DNA of 64,000 nucleotides. Source: Hyphomicrobiales bacterium. Lineage in GTDB: Bacteria > Pseudomonadota > Alphaproteobacteria > Rhizobiales > Rhizobiaceae. Below, piece after piece: positions 25,524 through 36,116 of this stretch. Made by a program: the position numbers and the translations under genes. The stretch covers positions 1 through 64,000 of the forward strand of contig UCJD01000007.1 of NCBI GenBank assembly GCA_900472605.1. The letters are read 5' to 3'. The stretch's first letter is position 1, and each line of letters opens with the position of its first letter. The notes beneath the pieces are model-generated. The model was given only the letters and a program-made list of their open reading frames with translations, was not told where the DNA came from and did no database searches.

Positions 25524-26191
25524 GCTTCATCTTTCTTTTTCTTCGCTACCGGCTTCTTCGGTGCGGCCGTCGCGGCGACGACCGGCTTGGCGGCGGCCGT
25601 CTTCTTCGCTGGAGCGGCTTTGGCAGGAGCCGGATCGGCCTTAGCGGCCACCGGCTTGGAAGCTGGCGCGCGCTTGGGTTTCTCCGCAGGTACCGCAGCA
25701 ACCGCTGCAACCGCATCAGACTTGGCTGCGACCTTGGCGCGCGGCTTGCGAGCCGGCTTTGCTTCGGCGGTCGGCACGGCAGCGGAGGTGGCGGGAACGG
25801 GCGTGGGAGCCGGCATCACGGCTGGCGCCTCGGTCGGTGCGACTTCAGGCGCCGGCATGAGGCCAGGCACTTCCGCCTTGCTGTCGACAGAGGTCGATCG
25901 CTGCAGGTCGGCTTTGATCTCGTTGCCCATCTGGCGCAGCGGGTTCATCGCTTCACGCAGCGTATTCACCGGGTTGAGCTTCTGCGCATCGTTCAGCGTC
26001 TGACGCACATCGTCCATATCGGCTTCACGCAGCGCCTCATCGAACTGGGCGCGGAATTCACCGGCGACCTTGCGGGCGCGCTGCGTCATCTTGCCGAAGG
26101 CACGCAGCATCGGGGGCAGATCCTTGGGACCCACCACGACAATCAATACGACCGCGATGACAAGCAGCTCGGTCCAGCCAATATCGAACAT
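25520..26191 (-). CDS. tatB: Twin-arginine translocase subunit TatB
   Basis: 223 residues. The N-terminal TatB/A fold is MFDIGWTELLVIAVVLIVVVGPKDLPPMLRAFG, followed by an amphipathic helix (MTQRARKVAGEFRAQFDEAL). The second half is an unusually long, low-complexity Ala/Pro/Lys tail (about 120 residues), typical of rhizobial TatB. It is presumably disordered in the cytoplasm. It lies 48 bases after tatA and overlaps tatC. Confidence 0.96.
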   Translation of the reverse strand: MFDIGWTELLVIAVVLIVVVGPKDLPPMLRAFGKMTQRARKVAGEFRAQFDEALREADMDDVRQTLNDAQKLNPVNTLREAMNPLRQMGNEIKADLQRSTSVDSKAEVPGLMPAPEVAPTEAPAVMPAPTPVPATSAAVPTAEAKPARKPRAKVAAKSDAVAAVAAVPAEKPKRAPASKPVAAKADPAPAKAAPAKKTAAAKPVVAATAAPKKPVAKKKKDEA

Positions 26192-26239
26192 TCAAGGCTC
26201 CTGAACGGGAAACGCGGGGGCGGCGCTGCCCGGACGTGA

Positions 26240-26449
26240 TTACTTCGTTTCGTCGGCCTTGTGATCGACGGTCTTGCCTGCTGTTGTCGTGCTCGAAGCT
26301 TCGGGGGCATCCTCATCGTTCATGCCCTTCTTGAAGCTCTTGATGCCCTTGGCAACATCGCCCATCAGTTCCGGAATCTTGCCGCGACCGAAGAGCAACA
26401 GCACGATGACCAGAACGATCAGCCAGTGCCACATGCTAAAAGAACCCAT
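26240..26449 (-). CDS. tatA: Twin-arginine translocase subunit TatA
   Basis: 69 residues: [21 protein letters not shown], then the amphipathic helix start [22 protein letters not shown]. It forms the oligomeric pore component of Tat. It is the first gene of the operon. The 186-base upstream gap contains an inverted repeat at 26538-26560. Confidence 0.97.
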   Translation of the reverse strand: MGSFSMWHWLIVLVIVLLLFGRGKIPELMGDVAKGIKSFKKGMNDEDAPEASSTTTAGKTVDHKADETK

Positions 26450-26537
26450 TACGCTAACTCCTGTTGTGATGCCCTATTGATGTAAGAATACCCGACATCA
26501 AATCCAACATCTAATTCCCCGTAGATAGACGCTTAAT

Positions 26538-26560
26538 GTCACGGTATCGACCACCGTGAC
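26538..26560. repeat. Inverted repeat between scpB and tatA
   Basis: Perfect 8-base arms GTCACGGT / ACCGTGAC around a 7-base centre. No T-run follows on the minus strand, so it could be an operator or a weak terminator of scpB. Confidence 0.5.
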
Positions 26561-26635
26561 AAGATAGTCCCCGGTCGAAAAGTCGTGAAGACTATTGTTT
26601 TCGCTTGCAGTGGCGAAACAAAGACACGGAGCCGA

Positions 26636-27367
26636 CTAATCCTCGGCCCCGCCTGATGGCGCCAGAAGGCCGAGTTCCTCAAGATCCATCTGCGTGATGG
26701 GATCCTCGTCTTCGGTCAGCTCGTCATTCATCGACGGCGACGGAATGTTGAAATTGGCCGGGATACGGCCGGAGAGCAGCCCTGCCCCCTTCAATTCCTC
26801 GATACCAGGCAAGTCGCGTAGTTCCTCAAGCCCGAAATGATCGAGGAAGTCGCGGGTGGTGCCAAGCGTGACGGGACGTCCCGGCGTGCGGCGGCGGCCG
26901 CGAAAACGCACCCAGCCGGCTTCCATCAAGACATCGAGCGTGCCACGCGAGGTCTGTACGCCTCGGATATCCTCGATCTCGGCTCGCGTCACCGGCTGGT
27001 GATAGGCGATGATGGCGAGAACCTCGAGGGCGGCACGCGAGAGTTTGCGCACTTCGTTTTCATCGCGGCGGATGACAAAGGACAGGTCGGCGGCGGTGCG
27101 GAACGCCCAGGCATCGTCGACCCTCACCAGATTGACGCCGCGATGGGCGTATTCTTGCTGCAGCCGCAGCATGATGGCGCGCACGTCGAAGGCTTTCGGC
27201 AGGCGATCACCGATGAAGGCTTCCGATACTGGCTGCGCGGAGGCAAAGACGAGCGCCTCGGCGATGCGCGCCGCTTCGCTCTCGTCGTGGACGGTGTCAG
27301 CGTCGGCGCGGCCGTCTTCGCGCTCGGCGTCGCCATTTTCCAGATCGGTATCTTCCAGATCGCTCAA
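26636..27367 (-). CDS. scpB: Segregation and condensation protein B
   Basis: 243 residues with two winged-helix domains. ScpB features visible are ALVFASAQPVSEAFIGDRL, LSRAALEVLAIIAYHQPVTRAEIEDIRGV and GTTRDFLDHFGLEELRDLP. ScpB dimers bind ScpA in the SMC complex that compacts and segregates chromosomes. The start overlaps the scpA stop by four bases. Acidic low-complexity ends flank the core. Confidence 0.96.
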   Translation of the reverse strand: MSDLEDTDLENGDAEREDGRADADTVHDESEAARIAEALVFASAQPVSEAFIGDRLPKAFDVRAIMLRLQQEYAHRGVNLVRVDDAWAFRTAADLSFVIRRDENEVRKLSRAALEVLAIIAYHQPVTRAEIEDIRGVQTSRGTLDVLMEAGWVRFRGRRRTPGRPVTLGTTRDFLDHFGLEELRDLPGIEELKGAGLLSGRIPANFNIPSPSMNDELTEDEDPITQMDLEELGLLAPSGGAED

Positions 27368-28224
27368 GCCGGCAGCTCCTGTTCAACGACCTGCAGTGTC
27401 GCATGATTTGGGCCGCGCCGCATGTAGATCGGCTCGAAGACACCTTCCTGACGGATTTCGATCTTGCCCTCACGTGCGAGTTCAAGCGACGCAGCAAAGG
27501 CACTGGCGATCGCGGTCACGCGGTCCTCGGGCGAGGCCATATAGTTCAAGACGTGCTGCTCAAGCGCCGTCCAGTCGACCACCTCTCCGATCAGGCGGGT
27601 CAGCAGCTCGCGGGCGTCGGTGAGCGACCAGACGGTGCGGCGCGCGATCGTGACCTGTGTCACCGCCTGGCGCTGGCGCAACGATGCATAGGCCGTCAGC
27701 AGATCGTAGAGGCTGGCGTCATAGGCGGATTGGTGACGGTCGGGGATATGCTCGGGCGCGCCACGGGCAAGCACGTCGCGACCGAGACGATTGCGGTTCA
27801 CGAGACCGCCCGCCGCCTCGCGCATCGCCTCCAGGCGCTTCAGGCGAAATGCCAGCGACGCCGCCATTTCCTCGCCGGAGGGCCCTTCGTCCTTGGCCTG
27901 TTGCGGAATAAGCAGGCGCGACTTCAGGTAGGCGAGCCATGCCGCCATGACCAGGTAGTCCGCCGCGAGTTCGATGCGGATGCGGCGGGCGCTGTCGATG
28001 AACAGCAGATATTGTTCCGCCAGCGCCAGCACGGAAATGCGGGAGAGATCGACCTTCTGGGTACGGGCGAGATGCAGCAAAAGGTCGAGCGGGCCTTCGA
28101 AGCCCGCGACGTCGATCAGCAGTGCCGGGTCGGTGGAGGCGCGGTCGGCGCCGCCGTCCTGCCACAGCTTGTCCATCGGCGTTGCCGAGGCCTGGGGCCG
28201 CTCCTGAACCTTTATCGTCGTCAC
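27364..28224 (-). CDS. scpA: Segregation and condensation protein A (kleisin)
   Basis: 286 residues with the ScpA hallmarks FEGPLDLLLHLARTQKVDLSRISVLALAEQYL and ADYLVMAAWLAYLKSRLLIP. It is the kleisin that bridges SMC heads with ScpB. It is translationally coupled to scpB and starts 21 bases after nagZ. The nagZ-scpA-scpB order is conserved in alphaproteobacteria. Confidence 0.96.
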   Translation of the reverse strand: MTTIKVQERPQASATPMDKLWQDGGADRASTDPALLIDVAGFEGPLDLLLHLARTQKVDLSRISVLALAEQYLLFIDSARRIRIELAADYLVMAAWLAYLKSRLLIPQQAKDEGPSGEEMAASLAFRLKRLEAMREAAGGLVNRNRLGRDVLARGAPEHIPDRHQSAYDASLYDLLTAYASLRQRQAVTQVTIARRTVWSLTDARELLTRLIGEVVDWTALEQHVLNYMASPEDRVTAIASAFAASLELAREGKIEIRQEGVFEPIYMRRGPNHATLQVVEQELPA

Positions 28225-28245
28225 GTCGTCTCGTTCCTTCCGCGA

Positions 28246-29259
28246 TCAGACCGTCGCAAACATCGCATCGAATTCGGCGCGGATCGCGACCTCGTCGGCA
28301 CCATCCGCTGCCGGGAACCCCTGCTCCACACGCTTGGCGCGCTCAAGCGCCTCGCCCTTGAGCAACGGAACATTGGCGACGACCTGCAGCATCTCGTCCA
28401 TATGACCATTGCAATGCAGCACGATATCGCACCCGCCCGCAATGATATTCGCCGCCCGCTCGCCGAGCGTGCCACTCAACGCGTTCATCGAACTATCATC
28501 GGAAAGCAACAGGCCTTTGAAGCCGATGCGTTCGCGGATGATACCGTCGATGACCTTGCGCGAGGTGGTGGCCGGATTATCCGGGTCGATCGCGGTGAAA
28601 ACGAGATGGCAGGTCATCGCCATCAATTCGTCCTTCATCGCGATGAATGGCGGGAAATCGTGTGATTCGAGCTCCTCGCGCGAGACGTGGACGACGGGCA
28701 GCTCGTGATGGGAATCGGCAAAGCCGCGGCCGTGGCCAGGCATGTGCTTCATCACGGAGAGAACGCCGCCCGCCTTCAGACCTTCTGAGGCCGCGATGCC
28801 CATGTCCGTCACGGTTTTCGGGTCCATGCCGTAGGCACGGTTGCCGATGACATTGCTGCTGCCTTCGACCGGCACGTCGAGAACCGGCAGGCAATCGACG
28901 TTGATGCCGAATTTCGAGAGATCGAACGCATGCAGGCGCGACATCAGCCAGGCAGCCCGCCTACCCTTCTCGGGATCCTGGCGATAGAGATCGCCCAGTT
29001 GCTGGCCGGAAGGATAATGCGGCAGGATCGGTGGGCGAATGCGCTGGACGCGACCGCCCTCCTGATCGATCAGCACCGGCGCATGCCAACCGACGCTTTC
29101 ACGCATCTCGACGACCAAGTCAGCGATCTGCTGCGGTTCGGAAATATTGCGGCCGAACAGGATGAAGCCCCAAGGGCGCTCGCCCGCGTAGAAGGCCTTC
29201 TCTTCGGACGTCAGGGAAAGGCCACTACAGCCAAGGATCATCGCTTTTGATTCGGTCAT
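28246..29259 (-). CDS. nagZ: Beta-N-acetylhexosaminidase (family GH3)
   Basis: 337 residues from ATG 29259; the upstream in-frame start at 29310 is less likely because the family begins near KAMILGCSGL. Signatures are GFILFGRNI, VLIDQEGGRVQRI, the catalytic loop KHMPGHGRGFADSHHELP and LLSDDSSMNAL. NagZ removes N-acetylglucosamine from muropeptides during cytoplasmic cell-wall recycling. It heads the nagZ-scpAB transcript and is separated from the SPOR gene by a terminator. Confidence 0.95.
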   Translation of the reverse strand: MTESKAMILGCSGLSLTSEEKAFYAGERPWGFILFGRNISEPQQIADLVVEMRESVGWHAPVLIDQEGGRVQRIRPPILPHYPSGQQLGDLYRQDPEKGRRAAWLMSRLHAFDLSKFGINVDCLPVLDVPVEGSSNVIGNRAYGMDPKTVTDMGIAASEGLKAGGVLSVMKHMPGHGRGFADSHHELPVVHVSREELESHDFPPFIAMKDELMAMTCHLVFTAIDPDNPATTSRKVIDGIIRERIGFKGLLLSDDSSMNALSGTLGERAANIIAGGCDIVLHCNGHMDEMLQVVANVPLLKGEALERAKRVEQGFPAADGADEVAIRAEFDAMFATV

Positions 29260-29341
29260 ACCCGAATCATAGAGACGCCTTGGCGAAATGCGAGCAGCGT
29301 CAACTGCCATTCACAAAAAAGAAGAGCACAAGAAGAACCTT

Positions 29342-29376
29342 GCAAACGAAAAGAACGGCGGGTGGGGCCCGCCGCT
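29342..29376 (-). terminator. Intrinsic terminator of the SPOR gene
   Basis: Stem of about 8 bp, GCGGCGGG / CCCGCCGT in minus-strand sense, around CCCCA, then TTCTTTTCGTTTG. Confidence 0.75.
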
Positions 29377-29400
29377 CTTCGATTATTCCGTTTTCGCGTC

Positions 29401-32400
29401 TTACTTCGAAATCAGGCAGGAGCCGCCAGCTGCGCGATATTTCTCGCAGATCGCAGCCGCTTCGTCCTTGGAACCGGCGGTGATGCGCAGCCGGTAGTAG
29501 GTGCCCTTGCCTGCGATGTCGGCCTTGCGGATTTCGTAAGGCATACCCGCCAGCACGCCGCCGAACTTCTTCGACAGGCTTGCATAGGACTTCTTGGCTT
29601 CGGCTTCCGACGGCAAGGATGCGATCTGGACGCCGTAGCTGCCAGGAGCGGCCGTCGTCGGCTGTGCCTGTGCCGCTGCCGGCGGAACCGCCGCGACTTC
29701 CTTCGGCGCCTGGGCCGTAGGTGCTGCGTTTGCCGGTGCTAGGGCCGAAGCGCCCGGACGCGATGCCGGCGTCGGCGCGGTGTCGGTCTTTGTGCTGGTT
29801 ACGGCACGGACCGGCGGGTTGACGCTGTCAGGCGTTGCCGCTGCCGCCTTGGCAAGCACGTTTTCGGAGGTCTGCTTTGCTGTCGGCGTCGTGCCTTCGA
29901 CCGGCGTCGAGCGAATGTCGGCAGACGCCAGCTGTTCGATCGTGGGCGCCGACGCCGATGCACCGCCTGCCGCGATCTTCTGCGTCTGCACCGTGGTGGG
30001 CTTCGGCAGCGAGGATGCAGCGGGTTCCGGTGCCGGCTCGTCGCGGGCGACAAGCGTGCCATCAGGCTTGACGATCATGGTGCGGACCTTGCGCGCCGAG
30101 ACTGACGGCGAACGATCGGCATCCGACGGATTGGCAGCGGCCGTATCGGTCGCGTCGTTCGGCAGCAGGCGCGGATCCTGGGTATCGCCGACGGGCGTCG
30201 CCATCGAAGGCATCGGCGCGTCGTTGTCTTCGGGCAGCGTTTCCGGCGTCAGCGTGCGCTGAACGACGTCAACCGGCTGCTCGTCGCTGGACACCAGCGA
30301 CTTCTGCTTCGGGGCTTCAGCAGCCGCGCCACCAACGCTGTCGTAGACAGCCTTGTCCTGGTTCGGAACGGTCTTGCCACCCGGGTTTTCCGGAACGACC
30401 TTGACCGGGTCCTTATCGGCCACGATGACGCGTGGTTCACCGGTAGCGATACCGAGGCCGCCGTCGCGTGCCAGGAAGGAATAGCCGGCGTAAGCGACGC
30501 CGCCGAAAATGACGATGACGGCGGCTGCCGCCAGCATGCGCTTCATCGAGCGGGCACGGCTCATATCCTCGGCGTCGCTGGCCGACTGGATCTGAACTTC
30601 GGACACCGTCTCGCGACGCTGCTGCACAGGCTCGTTGACGCTGCGGCGGAAATCTTCCTCAAGCGCGCGCTCGAATTCATCGAAGCTCTGTGCCTGTGGC
30701 TGCGGCCGTGCGACGGATGCCACGGCGGCGACAGAGGCTTGGGCGCGAATGTTCTGAGCCGGCTTTGCGGGCGCTTCAACCGGCTTGGCTGGCGCCAGCA
30801 GGTTGGCAATCTCCGAATCGACGTCGAAATCGAAATCCGACATCGCGGGGACGGGTTCGTGCTTTTCGACCGGCGGCAGCGTCGGGACATGCATCTCGAC
30901 CGCTTCCATCTGATACTCCGCATCGGAGATCATCGACGGATCGAAGGGCAGCTCTTCCGTCGTATCGACGACGTGTGTCGGCGCACGGTAGGACGGCGCT
31001 TCTGGCTCGGGCGAACGGTAGACCGGCGCGGCCGCCTGGTAAGCGGGCGCCTGGTAGGTCGGTGCCTGATAAGCCGGAGCAGGCGCAGATGGCTGGTACG
31101 GCGCAGGCTGCGCGGCAGGCGCCGGCTGATAGGCCACCGGTGCTGCTACAGGCTGCAGCTTCGGCTGCTCGATCTCCTCGGCCACGACGGGCTCGACGAA
31201 ATCGAGGTCGGCAAGCTCAAGCTCGATCCCTTCGAGATCGAGCTCGAAGTCATGACCGGCGAACGGGTCTTCCGCATCGGGTGCTGCCTTGGCGGCAACC
31301 GGCTCGGGTGCGCGAAATGGCACCGCGGGCGCTGCCGCCACAGGAGCGACGGCGACGGGCGGCTCGGGTACGTAGATGGGTGCTGGGATCGGCGCTTGCG
31401 CGACCGGGGCGACCGGCTGCGCTTCAACAGGCGCGGCTTCACGAGCGACAACGGGATACTGCGAGACATCGGCCAGCAGGTCATCGATATCGAAAGCGAT
31501 ATCGTCGACCTCGGTTACTGCTTCCGTCAGTGCGGCATCGGCCTTGACGTCGCCACCCTTGGCGGCAGCGGCGAGGTCGAAAGCGCTGTGATCGACGACA
31601 GGTTCGACGATCGGCTCAGCGACGGGCTGCTCGAAAGCGAGAGCCGGTTCGTGGCGATCGATCTCGGCGGGGGAACTGGCAGCGGCCGGGGCTTCGAAGG
31701 CGGCTTCGCGACGCGGCGCGACAGGCACAGGCTCGGCGGCGACTACGGGCGCCGGTGCGACAACAGGGGCTACTGCCTGCTCTTCGCGGCGAGACGGATG
31801 GAAATTGGCGATCGGCAGGCGGATGCTTGCGGCCGACCACTGCGGCGCCTTGGCAGGCTGTACCGGCGTCGGCGCGGCACTGATCGAAAGCTCGAGCTCC
31901 TCGATCAGATCGCGAGCGCCGCCGGAAGCGGGCTCTGCGGGGCGCGAGACACTTGCCGCCCAATCAGCGGACGAGAGGATCGCGCGGGCATCGGGTTGCT
32001 CGACGACAGACGACTGCCCGACGACAGGCAACGTCTCATCTTCGACCCGTTCCGAGACAACTGGCGCCTCATACTGGACAGGCTCGACCTCGTAGCGCGG
32101 CGCCTGTTCGTAGTGCTGTGCGGGCTCGTAGTGCGGCTCGGGCTCTTCATAGGTGACGGGCTCCGGCTCGGCATAGACGACCGGCTCAGGCTGAGCGTAA
32201 GCCGTCTCGATCGGACGATCAACGACTGCCGGCGCGGTCGGAGCGTCGTAACGCTCGAACTCGCGCAGCAGTTCGTCTTCGAGATTGAAGGCAGGCTCCT
32301 GCCTTGGCGCCGCTTCGACGGTGTTTGCCGCTACACGGGGCTCAAAACCGACGATACGCGCAAGCTCCGCAAGGGGATCGTCGTCAGCAAAGAGGTTCGC

Positions 32401-32445
32401 ATCGTTACGCGTGTCATACGCCCGCTGTTTATCTGCCATACTCAT
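29401..32445 (-). CDS. Very large SPOR-domain inner-membrane protein
   Basis: 1014 residues. The first 630 are a Pro/Ala/Glu/Val-rich, repeat-like region with tyrosine-containing pieces such as YAQPEPVVYAEPEPVTYEEP and PAYQAPTYQAPAYQAA, probably disordered and cytoplasmic. One membrane segment (RMLAAAAVIVIFGGVAYAGYSFLA) lies near residue 640. A second low-complexity periplasmic linker leads to the C-terminal SPOR domain (GSYGVQIASLPSEAEAKKSYASLSKKF ... YYRLRITAGS), which binds denuded glycan at division septa. The size is several times that of E. coli FtsN. It lies upstream of nagZ and downstream of argS. A division role is inferred from SPOR. Confidence 0.9.
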   Translation of the reverse strand: MSMADKQRAYDTRNDANLFADDDPLAELARIVGFEPRVAANTVEAAPRQEPAFNLEDELLREFERYDAPTAPAVVDRPIETAYAQPEPVVYAEPEPVTYEEPEPHYEPAQHYEQAPRYEVEPVQYEAPVVSERVEDETLPVVGQSSVVEQPDARAILSSADWAASVSRPAEPASGGARDLIEELELSISAAPTPVQPAKAPQWSAASIRLPIANFHPSRREEQAVAPVVAPAPVVAAEPVPVAPRREAAFEAPAAASSPAEIDRHEPALAFEQPVAEPIVEPVVDHSAFDLAAAAKGGDVKADAALTEAVTEVDDIAFDIDDLLADVSQYPVVAREAAPVEAQPVAPVAQAPIPAPIYVPEPPVAVAPVAAAPAVPFRAPEPVAAKAAPDAEDPFAGHDFELDLEGIELELADLDFVEPVVAEEIEQPKLQPVAAPVAYQPAPAAQPAPYQPSAPAPAYQAPTYQAPAYQAAAPVYRSPEPEAPSYRAPTHVVDTTEELPFDPSMISDAEYQMEAVEMHVPTLPPVEKHEPVPAMSDFDFDVDSEIANLLAPAKPVEAPAKPAQNIRAQASVAAVASVARPQPQAQSFDEFERALEEDFRRSVNEPVQQRRETVSEVQIQSASDAEDMSRARSMKRMLAAAAVIVIFGGVAYAGYSFLARDGGLGIATGEPRVIVADKDPVKVVPENPGGKTVPNQDKAVYDSVGGAAAEAPKQKSLVSSDEQPVDVVQRTLTPETLPEDNDAPMPSMATPVGDTQDPRLLPNDATDTAAANPSDADRSPSVSARKVRTMIVKPDGTLVARDEPAPEPAASSLPKPTTVQTQKIAAGGASASAPTIEQLASADIRSTPVEGTTPTAKQTSENVLAKAAAATPDSVNPPVRAVTSTKTDTAPTPASRPGASALAPANAAPTAQAPKEVAAVPPAAAQAQPTTAAPGSYGVQIASLPSEAEAKKSYASLSKKFGGVLAGMPYEIRKADIAGKGTYYRLRITAGSKDEAAAICEKYRAAGGSCLISK

Positions 32446-32498
32446 CCACTCGCAAATGCAAAGGTTTCGTGCCAGCGCATTGTGGGTAAATGGTGACG

Positions 32499-34256
32499 CT
32501 ACCGCATCTCTTCCGGCGCAGCCGTTCCTGCGATGGCAAGACCCGACTTCAAAACGGACGCAACGGCGTACACCAGCCCTAGTCTGGTAATACTAGACTC
32601 TCGGCTCTTATCGTTAATAAATCGTAAGTCTACCTGATCCTTACCCTTATTCCAATGTGCATGGAAAGAACTGGCAAGATCATAGAGGTAGAATACGACA
32701 CGATGCGGCTCTTGCGACTGAGCCGCCGCCTCGACCAGCCGAGGGAACTCGGCAACCTTCGCAACCAATTGTAATTCCGCGGGATCTGAGATTCCGGACA
32801 CGGCTTTCGCGAGGATCTCAGGCGACACGTCGAGATCCGGAAATGCCTCTTTGGCCTGCCTGAAGACAGACATGCAACGGGCATGGGCGTACTGTACGTA
32901 AAAGACCGGATTGTCTTTCGACTGCTCCGTTACTTTGGCGAAATCGAAGTCCAACGGCTCCGAGCTCTTTCTATACAGCATCATGAACCGCACCGAATCG
33001 CGGCCGACTTCCTCGACCACATCGCGCAGCGTGACGAAGTCGCCCGAACGCTTCGACATCTTGACCGGTTCGCCATCGCGGAACAGCTTGACCAGCTGGC
33101 ACAGCAGGACGGTAAGCTTGGCCTTGCCTTCCGAGACGCCACGCGCAACCGCTTCCAGGCGCTTGACGTAGCCGCCATGGTCGGCGCCGAGCACGTAGAT
33201 CATCTCGCTGAAGCCGCGATCATACTTGTTCTTGAAGTAGGCCACATCGGCGGCGAAATAGGTGTAGGAGCCGTCGGACTTGATCAGCGGACGGTCCATG
33301 TCGTCGCCGACTTCAGTCGAGCGGAACAGCGTCTGCTCGCGGTCTTCCCAATCTTCCGGCAGCTGGCCCTTCGGCGGCGGCAGCGTGCCCTTGTAGACGT
33401 GGCCCTTGAAGGTCAGGTCGTTGATGGCAGTGCGGATCGGCGCCCCGCCATCGGCGTGCAGCGTGCGCTCGGAGAAGAACACGTCGTGATGGACGTTCAA
33501 GGCATCCAGATCCTCGCGGATCATCACCATCATCGCGTCGATGGTGCGATCCTTGACCAGCGGCATCCACTGGTCCTCGGGCATATTGTGCAGCTTGACG
33601 CCGTAGTCCCGCGCCAGCGCTTCGCCGACCGGCACGAGATAATCGCCCGGATAGAGACCGGCCGGGATCTCGCCGATCTTCTCGCCGAGCGCCTCGCGGT
33701 AGCGCAGGAAGACGGAGCGCGCCAGCACGTCGATCTGCGAGCCGGCGTCGTTGATGTAGTATTCCTTGGTGACGTCGAAGCCGGCGAAGGACAAGAGGTT
33801 GGCCAGCGCGTCGCCGACGACGGCGCCGCGGCAATGGCCGACGTGCATCGGTCCGGTCGGGTTGGCCGAGACGTATTCGACATTGACCTTGCGACCCTGC
33901 CCCAGCGTCGAGCGGCCGTAATCGGTGCCGCTCAGGATCATCGAGGCGAGCAGGCGCTGCCAGTAGCCGACGGCGATCCTGATATTGATGAAGCCCGGGC
34001 CCGCCACCGAGACTTCGGCGACGTCAGGGTCTTCCTGGAGCTTGGCGGTGATGATCTCGGCCAGCGCGCGCGGGTTGGTGCCCAGCGGCTTGGCAAGCAC
34101 CATGGCGGCGTTGGTCGCGACGTCACCGTGGCTCGGATCGCGCGGCGGTTCGATGGCGATGCGGCCGAAATCCAGCTCGGATCGCTTTTCCTTGACCAGA
34201 TCGATCTGTTCAAGGGCGGTTTTAATCCTGGCTTCGAAATCGGTAAAAAGGTTCAT
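32499..34256 (-). CDS. argS: Arginyl-tRNA synthetase
   Basis: 585 residues from ATG 34256 ([17 protein letters not shown]); the in-frame start at 34292 has no family support. The HIGH-type motif is [15 protein letters not shown] and the KMSKS-type motif is [13 protein letters not shown]. The C-terminal DALR anticodon-binding domain includes [15 protein letters not shown]. It is intact. It is 66 bases from dgt and 53 bases from the SPOR gene, probably co-transcribed with them. Confidence 0.98.
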   Translation of the reverse strand: MNLFTDFEARIKTALEQIDLVKEKRSELDFGRIAIEPPRDPSHGDVATNAAMVLAKPLGTNPRALAEIITAKLQEDPDVAEVSVAGPGFINIRIAVGYWQRLLASMILSGTDYGRSTLGQGRKVNVEYVSANPTGPMHVGHCRGAVVGDALANLLSFAGFDVTKEYYINDAGSQIDVLARSVFLRYREALGEKIGEIPAGLYPGDYLVPVGEALARDYGVKLHNMPEDQWMPLVKDRTIDAMMVMIREDLDALNVHHDVFFSERTLHADGGAPIRTAINDLTFKGHVYKGTLPPPKGQLPEDWEDREQTLFRSTEVGDDMDRPLIKSDGSYTYFAADVAYFKNKYDRGFSEMIYVLGADHGGYVKRLEAVARGVSEGKAKLTVLLCQLVKLFRDGEPVKMSKRSGDFVTLRDVVEEVGRDSVRFMMLYRKSSEPLDFDFAKVTEQSKDNPVFYVQYAHARCMSVFRQAKEAFPDLDVSPEILAKAVSGISDPAELQLVAKVAEFPRLVEAAAQSQEPHRVVFYLYDLASSFHAHWNKGKDQVDLRFINDKSRESSITRLGLVYAVASVLKSGLAIAGTAAPEEMR

Positions 34257-34321
34257 CGCACTCTTCCATGCATAGGCTGTGCCACACGGCATCCGCCCGG
34301 CCTTTGCCGAGCGACCGCTGC

Positions 34322-35539
34322 CTAGCGCAAATCCGGAGTCTGGTCAAACAATCGCCTGTGGGCGCTGATGGCGTAGGTATCGGTCATGCCGGCGAGATAA
34401 TCTCCGACATGGCGCGCCTTGGGTGCTTCGGCAAGGCCGGCGATGTGATCCACCCAATAGTGGCTCTGCATCTCCTTCGGGTTGGCCATGTAGGCCGAAA
34501 ACAGGTCGGTGACGATCTGCGCGGCGCCGGCGCGGATGCGCATGATGTCGGGATGCCGGTAGATGCGCTTGAAGAGCATCGCCTTGATCTGCCTGTCTGT
34601 CTCGGCCATGCCCTTAGAGAACGTCGCGATCACGCGGCTGGCATGCCTGACGTCGTCGGCGCTCTCGGGGCGGATCTCGGTCAGGCGCTCCTGTGCCACG
34701 GAGATGACGTCCTCGACCATGCGAGTGATCTGGCGGCGCATGATCTCGTGGGTGAAGCGGCTCGGCTCCAGCGTGGGGTAGCGCTCCCTCACCTCGGCCA
34801 TCAGGCCAGAAAGGAACGGAATATCCTCGAGCATGTCGAAGGTGAGATAGCCCGAGCGCAGGCCGTCATCGATATCGTGGGTGTTGTAGGCGATATCATC
34901 GGCAATCGCGGCCACCTGTGCTTCCAGGCTGGCGAATGTGTCGAGCTGGAGATCGTGAATCTCGCAGTAATCGAGGATCGGCTGCGGCACGGGGCCGTGC
35001 GTGCCCGTTCCGTCCTTGGTCAAGAGCGGGCCATTGTGCTTGACCAGGCCCTCAAGGCTTTCCCACGTCAGGTTGATACCGTCGAAATCGGCGTAGCGGC
35101 GCTCGAGCTTGGTGACGATGCGCAGCGACTGGGCATTGTGATCGAAGCCGCCATAGGGCAGCAACACTTCGTGCAACGCGTCCTCGCCGGTGTGGCCGAA
35201 GGGCGTGTGGCCGAAATCGTGGACGAGGGCGACGCCTTCCGCCAGATCCTCGTCGAGCTTCAGCGCCCTTGCCAGCGCGCGGGCGATCTGGGCCACCTCG
35301 ATGGTGTGTGTCAGACGCGTGCGATAGTGATCGCCATCCTGGGCGATAAAGACCTGGGTCTTGTGCTTGAGCCGCCGGAAGGCTGTCGTGTGGACGATGC
35401 GATCGCGGTCGCGCTGGAAGTCCGAACGCGTCGGGCTGGAGTTCTCGGGATAGAGCCGCCCACGCGTCGTCCACGGGTCAGCCGCGTAGATTGCCCTGTC
35501 GCTGTTACCGAAGCCTAATGCACGTCTGTCGATCGTCAT
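34322..35539 (-). CDS. dgt: Deoxyguanosinetriphosphate triphosphohydrolase-like protein
   Basis: 405 residues, with the family N-terminus [39 protein letters not shown] and the HD-domain metal ligands in [33 protein letters not shown] and [14 protein letters not shown]. It hydrolyses dNTPs to deoxynucleosides and triphosphate. It is upstream of argS in the same direction and divergent from erpA, a conserved rhizobial arrangement. Confidence 0.95.
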   Translation of the reverse strand: MTIDRRALGFGNSDRAIYAADPWTTRGRLYPENSSPTRSDFQRDRDRIVHTTAFRRLKHKTQVFIAQDGDHYRTRLTHTIEVAQIARALARALKLDEDLAEGVALVHDFGHTPFGHTGEDALHEVLLPYGGFDHNAQSLRIVTKLERRYADFDGINLTWESLEGLVKHNGPLLTKDGTGTHGPVPQPILDYCEIHDLQLDTFASLEAQVAAIADDIAYNTHDIDDGLRSGYLTFDMLEDIPFLSGLMAEVRERYPTLEPSRFTHEIMRRQITRMVEDVISVAQERLTEIRPESADDVRHASRVIATFSKGMAETDRQIKAMLFKRIYRHPDIMRIRAGAAQIVTDLFSAYMANPKEMQSHYWVDHIAGLAEAPKARHVGDYLAGMTDTYAISAHRRLFDQTPDLR

Positions 35540-35758
35540 TCTTCACCGTCACTCGCCATGTCCCAGCGCGCGCCCATTGACGCCGCCATATGCTCTTCAT
35601 ACCTATAGAGAGCATAAACGGCAAAGAGACGACGTTGCGTCCACTTTGCCGCGGGCCGCGCTTTCATGATATAAGGCGCGATAGCGTTGAAAAACAGCCG
35701 TTTATATTGATGGCTGGACCCCTATTCTCTCCGGATCTTGACCCCGGCAGGAGCAGAC

Positions 35759-36091
35759 ATGACCGAAGCAAGTGTAACCCTTTCCGACGCCGCGGCGAAG
35801 CGAATCGCCACCATCGTCGGCAGCGACCCCGGCAAGAGCGCGTTGCGCGTCTCCGTCGAGGGCGGCGGCTGTTCGGGTTTTTCCTACAAGTTCGACCTGA
35901 CCGACGGCATCCAGGACGACGATGTCATCGTCGAGAAGAACGACGCGAAGGTGCTGATCGACAGCATGTCGCTGATCTATATGGCGGGCTCGGAGATCGA
36001 TTTCGTCGATAACCTGCTCGGCCAGTCTTTCCAGATCAAGAACCCGAACGCGGTCGCCAGTTGCGGCTGCGGCACCAGCTTCTCGATCTGA
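35759..36091 (+). CDS. erpA: Iron-sulfur cluster insertion protein (ErpA/A-type carrier)
   Basis: 110 residues from ATG 35759 after AGGAGCAGAC. A-type carrier cysteines are in EGGGCSGFSYKFDLT and the C-terminal ASCGCGTSFSI (C-x-G-C spacing). It delivers Fe-S clusters to apoproteins in the cytoplasm. It is divergent from dgt and ends in its own hairpin terminator before xth. Confidence 0.95.
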   Translation: MTEASVTLSDAAAKRIATIVGSDPGKSALRVSVEGGGCSGFSYKFDLTDGIQDDDVIVEKNDAKVLIDSMSLIYMAGSEIDFVDNLLGQSFQIKNPNAVASCGCGTSFSI

Positions 36092-36116
36092 CCACCCTCC
36101 TCCGCTATCCACACCG

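Noticed and set aside
23277-26003. 908-residue plus-strand frame
   Set aside because: Antisense across serS, tatC and tatB; arginine- and aspartate-rich shadow.
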